From Euclidia mi (Eukaryota; Arthropoda; Insecta; Lepidoptera; Erebidae), in the NCBI GenBank assembly GCA_944739405.2, contig OX123183.2:95060729-95124728 (forward strand): 64,000 nucleotides of DNA, read 5' to 3'. The stretch's first letter is position 1, and each line of letters opens with the position of its first letter. Positions 45,596 through 56,514 of this stretch are shown in pieces. The notes below the pieces were generated by a model. It saw only the letters and a list, made by a program, of their open reading frames with translations, ran no database searches and was not told where the DNA came from. The position numbers were made by a program, and so were the translations under genes.

Positions 45596-45854
45596 ATATA
45601 TGAAATGTATTTACTTTTTTATTTACTTTACTTTTTTTTACAAGCAATTTAAGTTGCAATTAGTGTTATATTGTTGCTTTGTATATTTTTGTAAACATAC
45701 ATACAATATAGGTTTTTGTTAAGGAGGGGCGAGGTTTTCTAACACAGGCGTTATTCGTCTACAAGGACACCTCTACCAAAAATGTATTTTATGAATATGT
45801 TTAGTTGTTTCAATATATAAATAATTTGAATTTTAATAAATGACAATTAAAAAA

Positions 45855-46027
45855 TTATATAATTCATTATAGGACATGTCAAAAACTTGCGTACTTGATA
45901 GACTGTATGGTCACAGAATATATACAAGTTATGGTTAAGCATCACTTAACCAACTAAGCTACTCAAGTCTTACGTCATGTAATGCATTTCTTTAATACTA
46001 TCACTTAGGCGATGCTGAGCGTCATCT
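45855..46027. repeat. ~170-bp direct repeat, copy 2
   Basis: Same as 44862-45013 with an extra segment after GACTGTATGG (TCACAGAATATATACAAGTT and on) before the shared CTTAACCAACTAAG. Confidence 0.85.
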
Positions 46028-46119
46028 AACAGATTAATGAAGAACTATGCGGTCAAAGAATGTTGACAAAGATGGATGACAACTTATACTTTCTATATTT
46101 ATGTATAATTATGACCTTG

Positions 46120-46244
46120 TTGGGATTGCGGGTAGCGGATGGAAGCGGTTGGCTAAAGATCGGTCCGTGTGGAGAGATTTGGAGAAAGCCTATGTCCAGT
46201 AGTGGACGTCTTTGGGCTTATATGATGATGATGATGATGATATG
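46120..46244 (+). mobile_element. RTE LINE 3' end with (TGA)n tail
   Basis: GGTAGCGGATGGAAGCGGTT, GGTCCGTGTGGAGAGATTTG and GCCTATGTCCAGTAGTGG lead to (GATGAT)n. It is the same ending as the RTE copy at 56296-56390. It codes for the last residues (ADGSGWLK...) in a broken frame. 5'-truncated. Confidence 0.8.
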
Positions 46245-46249
46245 ATAAT

Positions 46250-49200
46250 TACTATTATATTAGAAATCTAATAAGTATAGAGCGACCAACGAGGCAGTCA
46301 GTTAATGACTTGATGTTCATTAATCATGTTTATGAACGAGTGTTCTCATTGGGCTTTCGATCGCCGGTATTAAATCGACTATTAATTGCACGAGTCAAAA
46401 AACCAAGGTATATGAAAAAAAGTTTGTACGCTTCGTTTAAACATGACTATTTTCGTAAATAAAACATTTATTATGTTAGTTCTATACCTAACCAATAGAA
46501 ATAGTAGCTGTAAAAGAAATGAAAAATTAAGGAAATGACTTGACCATAGAAGATGTCTACAGCAAATTCTTTGTCTTAATGATTAGATTCTTAACAGTTC
46601 GTCTGTCAAGTAAAAGAATAAGTATGACTGGTCTACTCTAGAATAAGTATGACTCGACTATCTTGTCTGGATAATAAGTGTATGTTGGAGGATTTTTGTC
46701 ATATTATAACAGTTTCATTAACTATAAGCGTGTACGCATGCATACGTGCATCTCTCACACACATTAGCAGTTAAAGAGAGAGGCGATATACGTAGCACGC
46801 AATGATACGAAGAGTAAGTAAAAACACTCAGTTGTAGACGACTCTCAAGAGGTAGCGAATTCATATGCGGGTGCAAAAACACGGAAAAAGCACCCTTATG
46901 TAGGTACAAACTGCTTTGATCACAGTAAAGGAACTTTTTCCGCGGACATTGTACCACAGTAACTGGGTTAACTGTCTGCCTCTAAGGGGGAAATTAGAAC
47001 GAAACAAGCGCAAACAAATCATGCTGTTGTATCTACCACCTCAATCATACAGTCGTTACAGGGAAATGCTTCTCTATTATTGATTTATCTTTCATGGGGC
47101 ACAAATCCTGTTTCTGAAGTATAGTTGTACTATGTTAGTACATGTGTTCGAAGAGTAAGTATGTAGGTACTTAAATATTAGTTCTTATTGTCTTTCGGGA
47201 TATATAGCACGTACCTTTGTTTCGAGAGAGAATCCGATACTTCAGGACTGTTGCAAGAGACATGTTTGTGCAATTAACCGCGAAATTACCACAGTTTAAA
47301 TTCCTATGAAGTGGGAAGTACATTCATAAATTTGAATCTGTATTATTTTATGTATTTTTTTATTGCTTACTAAATATGTTATAATGTAAACCTATTATTG
47401 AATACCATTCCGCTATGGCAAGAAATAAAATACACATTTATACGGAAACAAACAGTGGCTGTATCGCGTATTTATGGGATATTATTCGGTTGCCATCGGC
47501 AGTTTAACTCGTTTTTTAAGGTGAATTCTGCACAAAAATATATCTACAGGATACATTTTGGTGGTACGCAGGATACAACCATTAAACCAACAAATACAAA
47601 ACACGGCCAGTCACTTCATCAACCGTGCAGTAAAATTAATTATGCTTGTCACTTTAGTATATAACAATATCCAGGTATTTATATCCTACATAATATGAAA
47701 TAATTACAAAAATCAGACTATTCTATAAAAGTTATGCGTAATTGAACACAAAAGAATTAACGCGTCGTCTACACAACCGCCTTATTTATTCACTGAATAT
47801 TTGGACTTATTCATACTAAAATAAATAAAGTACCTACGTAAGATACTACGAATAAAGATAGTAGAGATGATACCAACTAGACAAATCCGATATTTTTAAT
47901 GAAATAACAAAAACAATCTATTTGTACGGAATTTGTATGAAATATACACTAGTGTCCTCATACTTTTATGCGGTCAATAAGAATACTATTTATCAATAAA
48001 TAGACAGTAAAATGTAAAATAGAGTTTTGAAATTACTTGATGAATGAATCTGCCATATTTTGGCATTATGTTTTACTAAATAAATAAAATAACCTACATA
48101 CCCCCATACAATTTATTTTACTTGCAGGAACCATTCCTATTCGGTAGGCAAGAGATAATAAAAGCAACTAAAACATTACCTACAATTAGAACATCCATTT
48201 GCACTAAGAACATTAATAAATCTCGGAATAGAAAATACTTTTGTTTACAACTTGCAAAAATGCCATTGGCGTAGGGGCCAGTTCTTTACCAGCTCAATAG
48301 TAAAAACAACAAGACCTTTTTAAAATGCGTTTCGGAGAGCTGGCAATGGACGAAATGGCTTTGATTTTATTAAATAAACTATCGCCTAAAGTTCTTAACA
48401 ACGAAGCTACTTTGCAAATTTTAATGAGCATGAAACGTTCGTAAGAAGAAAATATTCCTTTGGTAATAATCTTAAATATAGAAATTATTGTAAGATGTTT
48501 ACTAAATTCTCATTCGTGTTTTCAATCATTCGTTTTATATAATGCACTAAAAACCGATTCTAATTCCACGTATTCCATGTCATTATGATCGAAATGGTTC
48601 TATTTATATACTCTACGAAATGTCACAATTTCAAACTACCGAAACTGTGGTTGCATTTGGTTTCCTGGAAATTGAGCTGATATGGCATACTATTCATTAG
48701 AGACCGAACGTACAGTAAGTATACTTGTGCATTACATGTACCTGCCCTAAGTGTACAATACCTACTCGAAAATATATTACAATATTTTTTATTAAAAACA
48801 TTGTTTTTTATTGAGCAAACTAATTAAGGTATATAGACTTTATACACATTACTACTAAAACATAAAATCATAAGCACATTACTTTCAGATCCTATACAGC
48901 ATAGTAGGCGACAAAGAAAACACACAAAATAATTCACTTAAGACATCACAACCAGGACAAACATCCACCTATAGTAAAAGTAGGATGGCGGATTATACAA
49001 AAACATACAAAGATAAAATCTCTAGATACACACATAAAGGCGTTACGTCCCTTTCCGCTTCTTTTGAAGTGGTTCATATCTCGGTAGGTAAGCATTTAAT
49101 AAACCGTTGTGGCTGTAGTACACGAACTTATATATTTGTGTTGATTCTTTACCCCAAGAGAAGAAATTAAATAGTAGATTGTATGACAAGGGAGCAAAAT
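46250..49200. other. Unassigned AT-rich DNA
   Basis: No gene or repeat recognised on either strand. The frames present (for example 46718-46957 minus, 47398-47664 plus) have no motif. Confidence 0.4.
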
Positions 49201-49227
49201 AGTATTTTTACGGCGAGGGCGCTTCTT

Positions 49228-49318
49228 TGAACCACGAGCGAAGCGAAGTATTCTAGAATGGAATCCCGAGCGTAGCGAGGGATTCTTACTTAGAATCCTA
49301 AGCGCAGCGAGGGATTCA
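49228..49318. repeat. Short tandem palindromic units (GAATCCCGAGCG type)
   Basis: GAATCC and GGGATTC bracket an AGCG...AGCGAG core at 49261-49285 and again at 49293-49317. A diverged third unit (CACGAGCGAAGCGAAG) precedes at 49234. Each can fold on itself. Confidence 0.75.
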
Positions 49319-49321
49319 AAG

Positions 49322-49850
49322 TACATTTATTTATTTATTATTATTTATTTTCAGCCTGTAGCGTCCCACTGCAGGGCAAAGGCCTCCCTCTCCTTTTTCC
49401 ACAGGTGTCTATTTTGTGCCAGCACAGGCCAGTCCTTCCTGTACGAGTCTAGTTCGTCCCGCCATCGTCGTCTCGGCCTTCCACGTTGTCGCCTAGCACC
49501 TTCGAGGACCCAATTTGTGGCAATTTTGGCCCAAAGGTCTTCCGGCACGCGGCAAACGTGGCCGGCCCAGTCCCATTTGAGTTTGCAGGCTTTGTGAGTG
49601 ACATCGGCGACTTTCGTTTTGGAGCGTAGTATTATATTTTAACGCGATCTGCTAAACGGACTCCTAGGATACTACGCTCCATTATTCGCTGGCAGACCTC
49701 GAGTGCGGACCTCTGTTGAGCAGTCAAAGACCATGTTTGTGCACCATACGTGAGAATGGGGAGAACGCACATGTCCATGAGTTTACGCTTGTGGCATAAT
49801 GGGAGATCTCCTTTCATTAGGTCTTTCATCGACCAGTAGCTCTTCTAGGC
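49322..49850 (-). mobile_element. RTE-type LINE 3' end
   Basis: The minus strand codes for SYWSMKDLMKGDLPL and ILTYGAQTWSLTAQQRSALE (49829-49632). After a break near 49640 it codes for MPEDLWAKIATNWVLEG, RRQRGRPRRRWRDELD and FALQWDATG to a stop at 49351. These are the post-RT and C-terminal parts of an RTE-like LINE. The end is an (AAATA)-type simple repeat (49322-49352). The RT core is missing. Confidence 0.8.
49351..49829 (-). pseudogene. RTE-type LINE C-terminal coding region (two frames)
   Basis: Two open stretches (49829-49632 and 49548-49351) are separated by a frameshift. The conserved pieces are LTYGAQTW, CQRIMERSILGVRLADR and GRPRRRWRDEL. No catalytic residues lie in this part. The protein continued upstream in the complete element. 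Confidence 0.75.
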
Positions 49851-49854
49851 GTTT

Positions 49855-51085
49855 TCTATGCGGCGCATGACTTCATACATAAAGTATATTGCCCGAGGGA
49901 AAAACAATTTGCTCTCGAGTCATATGTTCTACTTTGCATCCCCTTTCTATGAGAAAATAAATAATTTCGTGGGAAATAAGTTTTGTATGACGTTGTTAGC
50001 TTCTGTAGTTATTGCTTAAGGAGTTAAAGCATTGTCACTTTCATAACGCGACATAGAACTCATTATTTTTGCAAAATACAATAAAGTGTGAACTGATTAC
50101 AAGAACAGAGACGTAATTCGTCCGCTTCTATTTTTTTTTTTAGTTAGCGCGGGTCCCACGCCGTGCAGCCAACACGAACCAGACAGTTATTCATACAATT
50201 TGCGTTAGATTTCTATGAATGATATACGTTCCAAATTCAAATCACTTTTCCGCCCGCTAAAAAGTTCTTAACAGAAAAGAGCTATTTTGCTCCCGCTAAA
50301 AGAGGAACAAAGCGACACTATTCGAATCAAATTCGAATAGAAGGGATGAAAATACCATTTTTTTTTTCACTTGAATAAAATCAAGTGTGGTAACAAATAC
50401 TGGGTGTAAGGAAAGGCGTACCGACAACCGATACCAGTGACTCAGTACATGATTGAAAATTAAGTTCAAATTTGCCGGAAAAATTCTAAGAATTAAACAA
50501 TTTGCCAAAAACAGCAAAGTAGATATGAACACGCAAAGCAATACACGTCAAATTTGTCCAACACACGTTTTTGAGAAACAAATTATTTTTAAAAGCCTTT
50601 ATTGCTAAAAAATGACAACTTAGACTATTTTCTATTTAAACACTATTAAATCACCAATATTAAATAGTTATGTGTAGCGCTCATAGCAAAACTTGACTTG
50701 CCGGTCGTAACAGATCGGCATAGTTAAGCAAGGCTTGCTGAGTTATGTGACATAACTCGTTAAGAGAACAAAATAAATAATTTAAAATAATTAAGTAAAA
50801 TCCTCTTTCATTGCTACACTGCGGTGTCGGGGGTCGCAACGTCAACGTTGACATGAAGAAAATAATTATACACGTGTTATGATAACGTTTTATTCAAATA
50901 TGGAAAATAAAAAAGATACCAATATTTGTTATCTATATGAAATGTACCTGCATAAGTGTAGGTCTGACAATGTGAAGGACCTGACAATAATTGATTTTAA
51001 ACTTACGCTACGTCTTATTAAAGTAGCTATTACATTATATGCTTGATACTATCCTCTCAAGCAAGAGAGATAATTATGTCAGGAT
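49855..51085. other. Unassigned AT-rich DNA
   Basis: No gene recognised. A small palindrome, GAGTTATGTGACATAACTC, lies near 50740. Confidence 0.4.
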
Positions 51086-51092
51086 AGGTACA

Positions 51093-51155
51093 AATGGCGG
51101 TTCCTAGTCTCTACCTACTCCTTCGGGAAACGGGCGTGAGTCTATGTATGTATGT
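51093..51155 (+). mobile_element. Tail fragment of the LINE at 38168
   Basis: ATGGCGGTTCCTAGTCTCTA, CCTTCGGGAAACGGGCGTGA and GTCTATGTATGTATG equal the reverse complement of 38168-38225. 5'-truncated to about 60 bases. Confidence 0.75.
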
Positions 51156-51173
51156 ACTTATCCCCTCAAAATA

Positions 51174-51249
51174 AAAATAAAACTACTCTATCAAGAACCT
51201 TCTGTAGGCTCTTGCCTAAAGAAGGTTCTTGATAGAGTAGTTTTATTTT
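51174..51249. repeat. Perfect 29-bp inverted repeat (hairpin)
   Basis: 51174-51202 (AAAATAAAACTACTCTATCA and AGAACCTTC) is exactly complementary to 51221-51249. The loop is 18 bases, TGTAGGCTCTTGCCTAAA, and has a minor inner AGGC/GCCT stem. No coding. Confidence 0.95.
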
Positions 51250-51955
51250 GGCAATCGACCAAATATAGTGCTTAGTGCTTGACAACAATGAAAGTAAAAG
51301 TGACAAGAACAGTTAGATACGCACTATTTTGAATGAAAACATAATCATCTAGTTGGCAGCACTTTTCAATGATCTGCGATGAAAGATTTTTATCAGAAAA
51401 TCCCCATTAAAACTCATCCCAAACAGCGTCGAGATTCTCCCAGAAAATCACCACCGTCTACAAACTCAATTTCATAGGAAGACAACACTTAAAATTGTTA
51501 TAAACTAATATTATTTGCACGATTGATAATTTCAGTTCTATGAAAAAGGGGGTAAATATATAGATCAAGTAAACAAAAGCTCACTCTACTATCATCCATC
51601 AGACAGGCTCTGCCACCAATAACCACATGTTATTATTTATGTAGTCCGTATCCACACTCCAGCACTATTGCATAGATCGTTCAACCGTCACTGACTTAAC
51701 TATGGACAGGATTTGGGTGGCTATTGTTGGCATGTCGAGACTTCGCACAGCATACAAAGCTGTCAGCACTGCAGCTGTGCAAATACTCATATATACACCC
51801 AACAGTATCTAGGCAGCTGTGATATGGCGAAAATTGTGATGCATTGTTCGTTTTCTGAAACGCAATAGATCAATTATGTAGTTTTTGTTTTCTCTAAACG
51901 CTATTGAATACCGTATTTAAAACAGCACGCTTATTGTATCAGTAACTTTCCCTCA
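51250..51955. other. Unassigned AT-rich DNA
   Basis: Nothing recognised. Confidence 0.4.
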
Positions 51956-51984
51956 AGTCTATACTAATATAATAAAGCGGAAGA

Positions 51985-52097
51985 GTTTGTTTGTTTGTTT
52001 GTTTGTTTGTTTGTTTGTTTGTTTGTTTGTTTGTTTGTTTGTTTGTTTGTTTGTTTGTTTGTTTGTTTGTTTGTTTGTTTGTTTGTTTGTTTGTTTG
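51985..52097. repeat. (TTTG)n microsatellite, ~28 units
   Basis: An uninterrupted run of GTTT units in the 5' part of element D. Confidence 0.98.
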
Positions 52098-52507
52098 AAC
52101 GCGCTAATCTCAGGAACTACCGGTCGGATCTGAAAAATTCTTTTTGTATACGATAGCCCAGTTATTCCGGAAGGCTATAGGCTATATAACATAACGCTTC
52201 GACCCTTTAGGGCCGGGCAAAAGGCTAAAAAGGCTAAAACATAATGTCGGCTAATCTCAGGAACTGGCAGTCGGATTTTAAAAATTGTTATTGCCTATGA
52301 TAGCCCAATTATTCCGAAAGGCTATAGGCTATATAAAATTACGCCACAACATTTAGGGGCCAGACAAAAATAATAAAGTGGTCAAACGAGAAGGGGGAGG
52401 GTTGGGTCAAAGGCAAAAAAAGGCTAAACGAATAGGATACAACCTACATGGGAATCATTTTCGAGATTTTCGGGACGCTGATTAATAATATGAAATTTAT
52501 TTAGTGA

Positions 52508-53030
52508 TCCAAGATGGCGGACGGGAAATCAAAGATGGCGGATGAGAAAATTTTAAATATCAATATGGGTATCGCCTTCGATATTTTAAAGGGTGGAGAA
52601 TCGAAATACAACGGCTATTTCGTGATCAAAGATGGCGGAAATCAAAGATGGCGGATGGGAAAATTTAAAAAAATCAATATTGGTATCGTCTCCGATGTTT
52701 AAAGGGATGGGGAATCCAAATACAACATCTATTTCGTGATTCAAGATGGCGGATGTGAAATCAAAAATGGCGGATGGGAAAAATTAAAAAAATCAATATG
52801 GGTATCGTCTCTAATGATTTAAGGGATGGTGAATCCAAATACAACATCTATTTCGTGCTTCAAGATGGCGGATGGGAAATCAAAGATGGTGGATGGGAAA
52901 AATTTTAAAAAGCAATATGGGTATCGTCTCTGATGATTTAAGGGATGGTGAATCCAAATAAAACATCTATTTCGTGATCAAAGATGGCGGATAGGAAATC
53001 AAAGATGGCGGACGGGATTTTTTTTACAGT
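52508..53030 (+). repeat. Tandem array with AAGATGGCGGA motifs (element D)
   Basis: About four units of the B/C type, each with one or two ATGGCGGA blocks and ATCAATATGGGTATCGTCTC. Confidence 0.85.
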
Positions 53031-53239
53031 CGATATGGGTATCGTCGCCGATATTTTAAGGAATGGGCAATTCAATATTATATAAAAATCTATGCCTCAT
53101 TTGCATCATTTATATAGACCCTGGAATGATAAGAGATTAAGCGCTAAGTCAATGGTAACTTTAGAAAAGAGGCTTGGAAAAAAGGGAATTCAATAAAAAC
53201 TCTTAAAAAGGCGATACGGAGTTCGCTGGGTCAGCTAGT

Positions 53240-54290
53240 ACGCGAATATGTATTGAAATTTGTACGATTTCCCATAGTTCCTTGTGCTGTCTAAAACTAC
53301 GAAGCTTCTACATTGACTTTATAATATAATTATGAGCCATCTATACGCTTTTTAACAAATACTCTCAAATTCAAATCAAGCTCTATCGAAAACGTTTGTC
53401 ATTAATTTTTTGCGTTTATGCATTTTGAAGTAAGTTAATTAACCGTGGCCTACGTCGATTATATGGAAGCATTTTTCATAAAATTTTCCTAAACTCCCGT
53501 AGTGCCGCGCGGATCTTACTCGCCTTGTCCGTTTTTTCCTGAGTAGGCAGGTAGTGTCGAGCCAAAATGTGACCTAATTTTCCTAACTTATTCCTCGCAG
53601 GGTTCATTTCATCAAAATCCACTGCACGTATATATTTTTTATGATCATCAAGTACGTCGTAATACTGAACAAGGCACTTTTCACGTTTCAGGAAACACTC
53701 GTATCAACCCTGCATAAAATGTACAATGATCTTTTCCAGTTAAAAGTATGTATCTCTGTGTACAGTGATTACTGCGTTTTTCAACTAAATGTGTTACAAA
53801 TCGTCGTTGCGCGTGCTCAAGTCGCTATGTGTTTTTTACATACTTTACAGGAGACGTAAAAAACTGATTTTCTCGAAACATTATCAGAGTATTCAAATAA
53901 TTTATGTTAACTTTAACAGATAGAACAAAATTACGTAGTTTAAGATTACTTTTGAATATATAACATTAATAATAATGCTTTAATTAAACATAATAGGTAA
54001 ATTGGACACATAGATATTTATTAGAGTCGTAAATACAAGCTATGTGCAATTAGAGCACATAACTACTTTATAATTCTATTTAATCTTAAATAAAATACCT
54101 CTACAATGCCACACAGCTATTTTTAGATAGAAATATTTATTAAGAAAGTAAATAAAAAACAATAGCTTTTGTATTCAAATGACATTATAACTTTATTGAA
54201 TCAAACAAAACTACTAATTATCAGATCAACGGTGGGACATTATTAATGAATCAAATGGTCGTAAAATTGGTGGTAATCACGATGCATGTA
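53240..54290. other. Unassigned AT-rich DNA
   Basis: Nothing recognised. Confidence 0.4.
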
Positions 54291-54295
54291 TTGCT

Positions 54296-54552
54296 TTAAA
54301 CTCTGTTAGTGATTAAATTTAGTAGAATCAATGTTTTGTGGCCCATCATAAAGGCATATAGGTCCTCTATGGGTGCCGTATTTGTCCTCCTCTGCAGCAA
54401 ATTGTTCCACTCATCTGTGTGGCGTAGTTTGTACTTCACATTACCGTTTAAATACAGAAGTCCTCTAATGTCTGTTATCGTTGCATCGCTGAGTTTTCTC
54501 CCAGGTCTTATACTTGAAAAACCACCAGGTACATCCTCATAATTTAAACAAT
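54296..54552 (-). pseudogene. Unidentified minus-strand ORF, 3' part (interrupted by RTE)
   Basis: The minus strand is open to a stop at 54296 and reads SSIRPGRKLSDATITDIRGL, LYLNGNVKYKLRHTDEWNNL and IEDLYAFMMGHKTL. The mix of charged and hydrophobic residues looks like real coding. If the RTE element and one duplication copy are taken out, the frame continues into 56390-56449 (QPYIVHHLEHSYCLNYEDVP). I do not recognise the family. It may be an old transposon protein. No start codon is identified. Confidence 0.45.
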
Positions 54553-54566
54553 ATGAATGCTCTAGG
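54553..54566. repeat. Target-site duplication, left copy (RTE at 54567)
   Basis: ATGAATGCTCTAGG recurs at 56390-56403. Confidence 0.8.
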
Positions 54567-54613
54567 AGCTTCTGAAAGCTGGCGGCGCACGTTCCATGGA
54601 AATGCTTCGGAAG

Positions 54614-54631
54614 CTATTCATTTCTGGCATA
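54614..54631. repeat. Target-site duplication, left copy (SINE at 54632)
   Basis: CTATTCATTTCTGGCATA recurs exactly at 55065-55082. Confidence 0.9.
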
Positions 54632-55064
54632 TCATCATCCTCTTAGCGTTATCCCAGCTTCAATCTGGGGTCCGCTTTCTAGTCTAACCGGATTTGGCTG
54701 AATATTAGCTTTTCCACGGAGCGACTGCCTGTCTGACCTCCGCAACCCGAAGGGATAGCGATATTCCATGGTTTAGACTAGTGTCAGTTTATTGAGAAGG
54801 TACTGACGCCCTGTAACGACTGTCAAAGATCTTCATGACAACCGGGACCGACGGCTTAACGTGCTCTCCGAGGCACGGGACAAGCGATAATTAACAATTC
54901 AATACGCACATAACTCCGAAAAGTCATTGGTGCGCGCCGTGGATTCGAACCCGATACCCTCTGCATGGCAGTTTGTTGGTAAATCCTAGTGGATTTACCA
55001 ACAGACTGCCATATTTCCCTATCATTAGCTATCGCTGCCTTATTTCCCTATTCATTATGCTTCC
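54632..55064 (-). mobile_element. SINE (6263 family) with inverted head, nested in RTE
   Basis: The minus strand has the SINE from B box (GGGTTCGAATCC) to the GGGATAACGCTAAGAGGATG tail. At the 5' head, 54965-54986 and 54991-55012 form a 22-bp inverted repeat with one mismatch. After it come short TATTTCCCTAT repeats and a scrambled copy of the SINE start (GGCAGCGATAGC). An exact 18-bp duplication proves a single insertion. Confidence 0.85.
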
Positions 55065-55082
55065 CTATTCATTTCTGGCATA
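55065..55082. repeat. Target-site duplication, right copy (SINE at 54632)
   Basis: Exact copy of 54614-54631. Confidence 0.9.
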
Positions 55083-56255
55083 GTGGAGGGCAAATCACCA
55101 CAGGCAATGCACAGAAGTTTAGCGGTGTTTTTCTTCAAGAAGAGCGACAAAACCCTTTTGAAGAACTACAGAACTATCTCACTTCTAAGTCACGTCTATA
55201 AGTTGTTTTCTAGGGTCATCACGAATCGTCTCGAGAACAAGCTAGACGACTTTCAGCTTCCCGAACAAGACAGATTCCGTAAAGGCTATAGTACCATAGG
55301 TCACATACATACGCTGCGGCAGGTTATATAGAAGTCCGAGGAGTATAACCAGCCTCTATGCTTTGCGTTTGTGGACTATGAGAAAGCCTTTGATTCGATG
55401 GAAACCTGGGGAGTGCTACAGTCTCTCCAACGGTGCCAAATTGACTATCGATATGTCGAAGTGCTGAAGTGTTGGTACGTAAACGCCACTACGTCAGTCC
55501 GCTTCCAGGACCAGAGCTCAAAAACTATTCGGCTACAGCGAGGGGTAATGCAGGGATGTGTTATATCTCTGATACTCTTCACCGCTGCGCTGAAAGACGT
55601 TTTCGAGCTTCTGGACTGGGAAGGACTCGGCATCAACATCAACGGCGAGTACTCACCTTCAATTTGCTAACGATATTGTTGTCATGGCTGAGACCATGGA
55701 AGACCTCGGCACAATGCTCGGTGGCCTCTGTAGTGTCTCCCAACAAGTAGGTTTTCAGATTAACATGGACAAGACGAAGATCATGTCTAACGTCCATGTT
55801 GTACCTGCTCCTATTCAGGTTGGGAACTCTACACTCGAAGTTGTCGACAAGTACCTGGGCCAAATGATCCAGTTGGGTAGGTCAAACAAACTTTGAGAAA
55901 GAGGTCATTCGTCGAATCCAACTCGGTTGGGCGGAGTTCCGGCAGTTATGGCATTTCTTCACGTCCGATATCCCGCAATCTCAAGACGTAAGTCTTTGTC
56001 CAGGATGTGTTGCTAGTGATGATCTATGGAGCCGAGACGTGGTCGCTACTTATGGGCCTTATCCGCAAGCTCAGCGTCACTCAGAGGGCGATGAAGAGAG
56101 CTATGCTCGGAGCTTCCCTGCGAGATCGACATAGCTCTCCGAATAGCCAGACTGAAGTGGCAATGGGCAGGACACATAGCTCGAAGAACCGATGGCCAAT
56201 TGGGCAGGCGGGTTCTGGTGTGGTGACCACGTACCGGACGATGCAGCAGGGTTAG
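55083..56255 (+). pseudogene. RTE reverse transcriptase, broken
   Basis: Frames in order: 55083-55331 (AVFFFKKSDKTLLKNYRTIS, RKGYSTIGHIHTLRQV), 55371-55670 (motif A VDYEKAFDSMETW, motif B LQRGVMQGCVISLILF), 55650-55896 (motif C reads FANDIVVMAE where FADD is expected, then VGFQINMDKTKIMS), 56007-56110 (MIYGAETWSL, RAMLGASLRDR) and a frameshifted tail with KWQWAGH. The Asp-to-Asn change in motif C alone would stop catalysis, and three frameshifts confirm a pseudogene. Confidence 0.85.
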
Positions 56256-56389
56256 GCCTCCCGCAAGGTGTACCGACGATCCAGTTAAGATCGCGGGAAG
56301 CGGTTGGATGCGGGAGGCTTAAAATAGGTCTGTGTGGAGAACCTTAGGGGCGGTTTATGTCCAGCAGTGGTCGTCTCTAGGCTTACATG

Positions 56390-56403
56390 ATGAATGCTCT
56401 AGG
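56390..56403. repeat. Target-site duplication, right copy (RTE at 54567)
   Basis: ATGAATGCTCTAGG, equal to 54553-54566. Confidence 0.8.
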
Positions 56404-56510
56404 TGATGGACAATGTAAGGTTGTGATGGTCTGGCATCTCTTATCCGGGATATTTAGTCAGAGGGAGAGTAGATGGGGCTTTAAACATTTTTTCTAAAGT
56501 TGACTGTACG
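56404..56510 (-). pseudogene. Unidentified minus-strand ORF, 5' part
   Basis: Continuation of the frame at 54296-54552 beyond the RTE insertion. It has a break near 56450 (preceding frame: TLEKMFKAPSTLPLTKYP). Family not recognised. Confidence 0.4.
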
Positions 56511-56514
56511 CTAT

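Larger units (their letters stand above)
45065..45845 (+). mobile_element. CR1-like LINE 3' end
   Basis: The frame at 45102-45305 reads GGATKTKFIEVERAQRAV and LSVRKLYILQTVLKT, the C-terminal region of CR1/L2-type RTs. After a perfect hairpin (45287-45341), LKEWLQN-like coding resumes near 45370. A (CA)n tract (45478-45595), a non-coding tail and AATAATTTGAATTTT end it. It lies between the two copies of the 150-bp repeat. Confidence 0.7.
51958..53238 (+). mobile_element. Helitron-like element D with expanded (TTTG)n
   Basis: It starts TCTATACTAATATAATAAAG and ends GCTGGGTCAGCTAG then T. The order is as in A-C, with a shorter array. The base before the 5' TC is G and not A. The (TTTG)n tract spans 51985-52097, about 28 units against 3-6 in the other copies. 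No coding. Confidence 0.85.
54567..56389 (+). mobile_element. RTE LINE, 5'-truncated, with a SINE inside
   Basis: It is bounded by a 14-bp duplication. The coding order is pre-RT segment (ELLKAGG...SMEMLRKLF), RT, post-RT region, then a non-coding tail ending TCCAGCAGTGG, GTCTCTAGGCTTACATGATG. The SINE at 54632-55064 splits the pre-RT coding, and the frame on the two sides is continuous across the SINE duplication. Stops and frameshifts show the copy is dead. Confidence 0.85.

Noticed and set aside
45375..45722. Histidine/threonine-rich ORF of 115 codons
   Set aside because: It is a translation of a (CA)n microsatellite.
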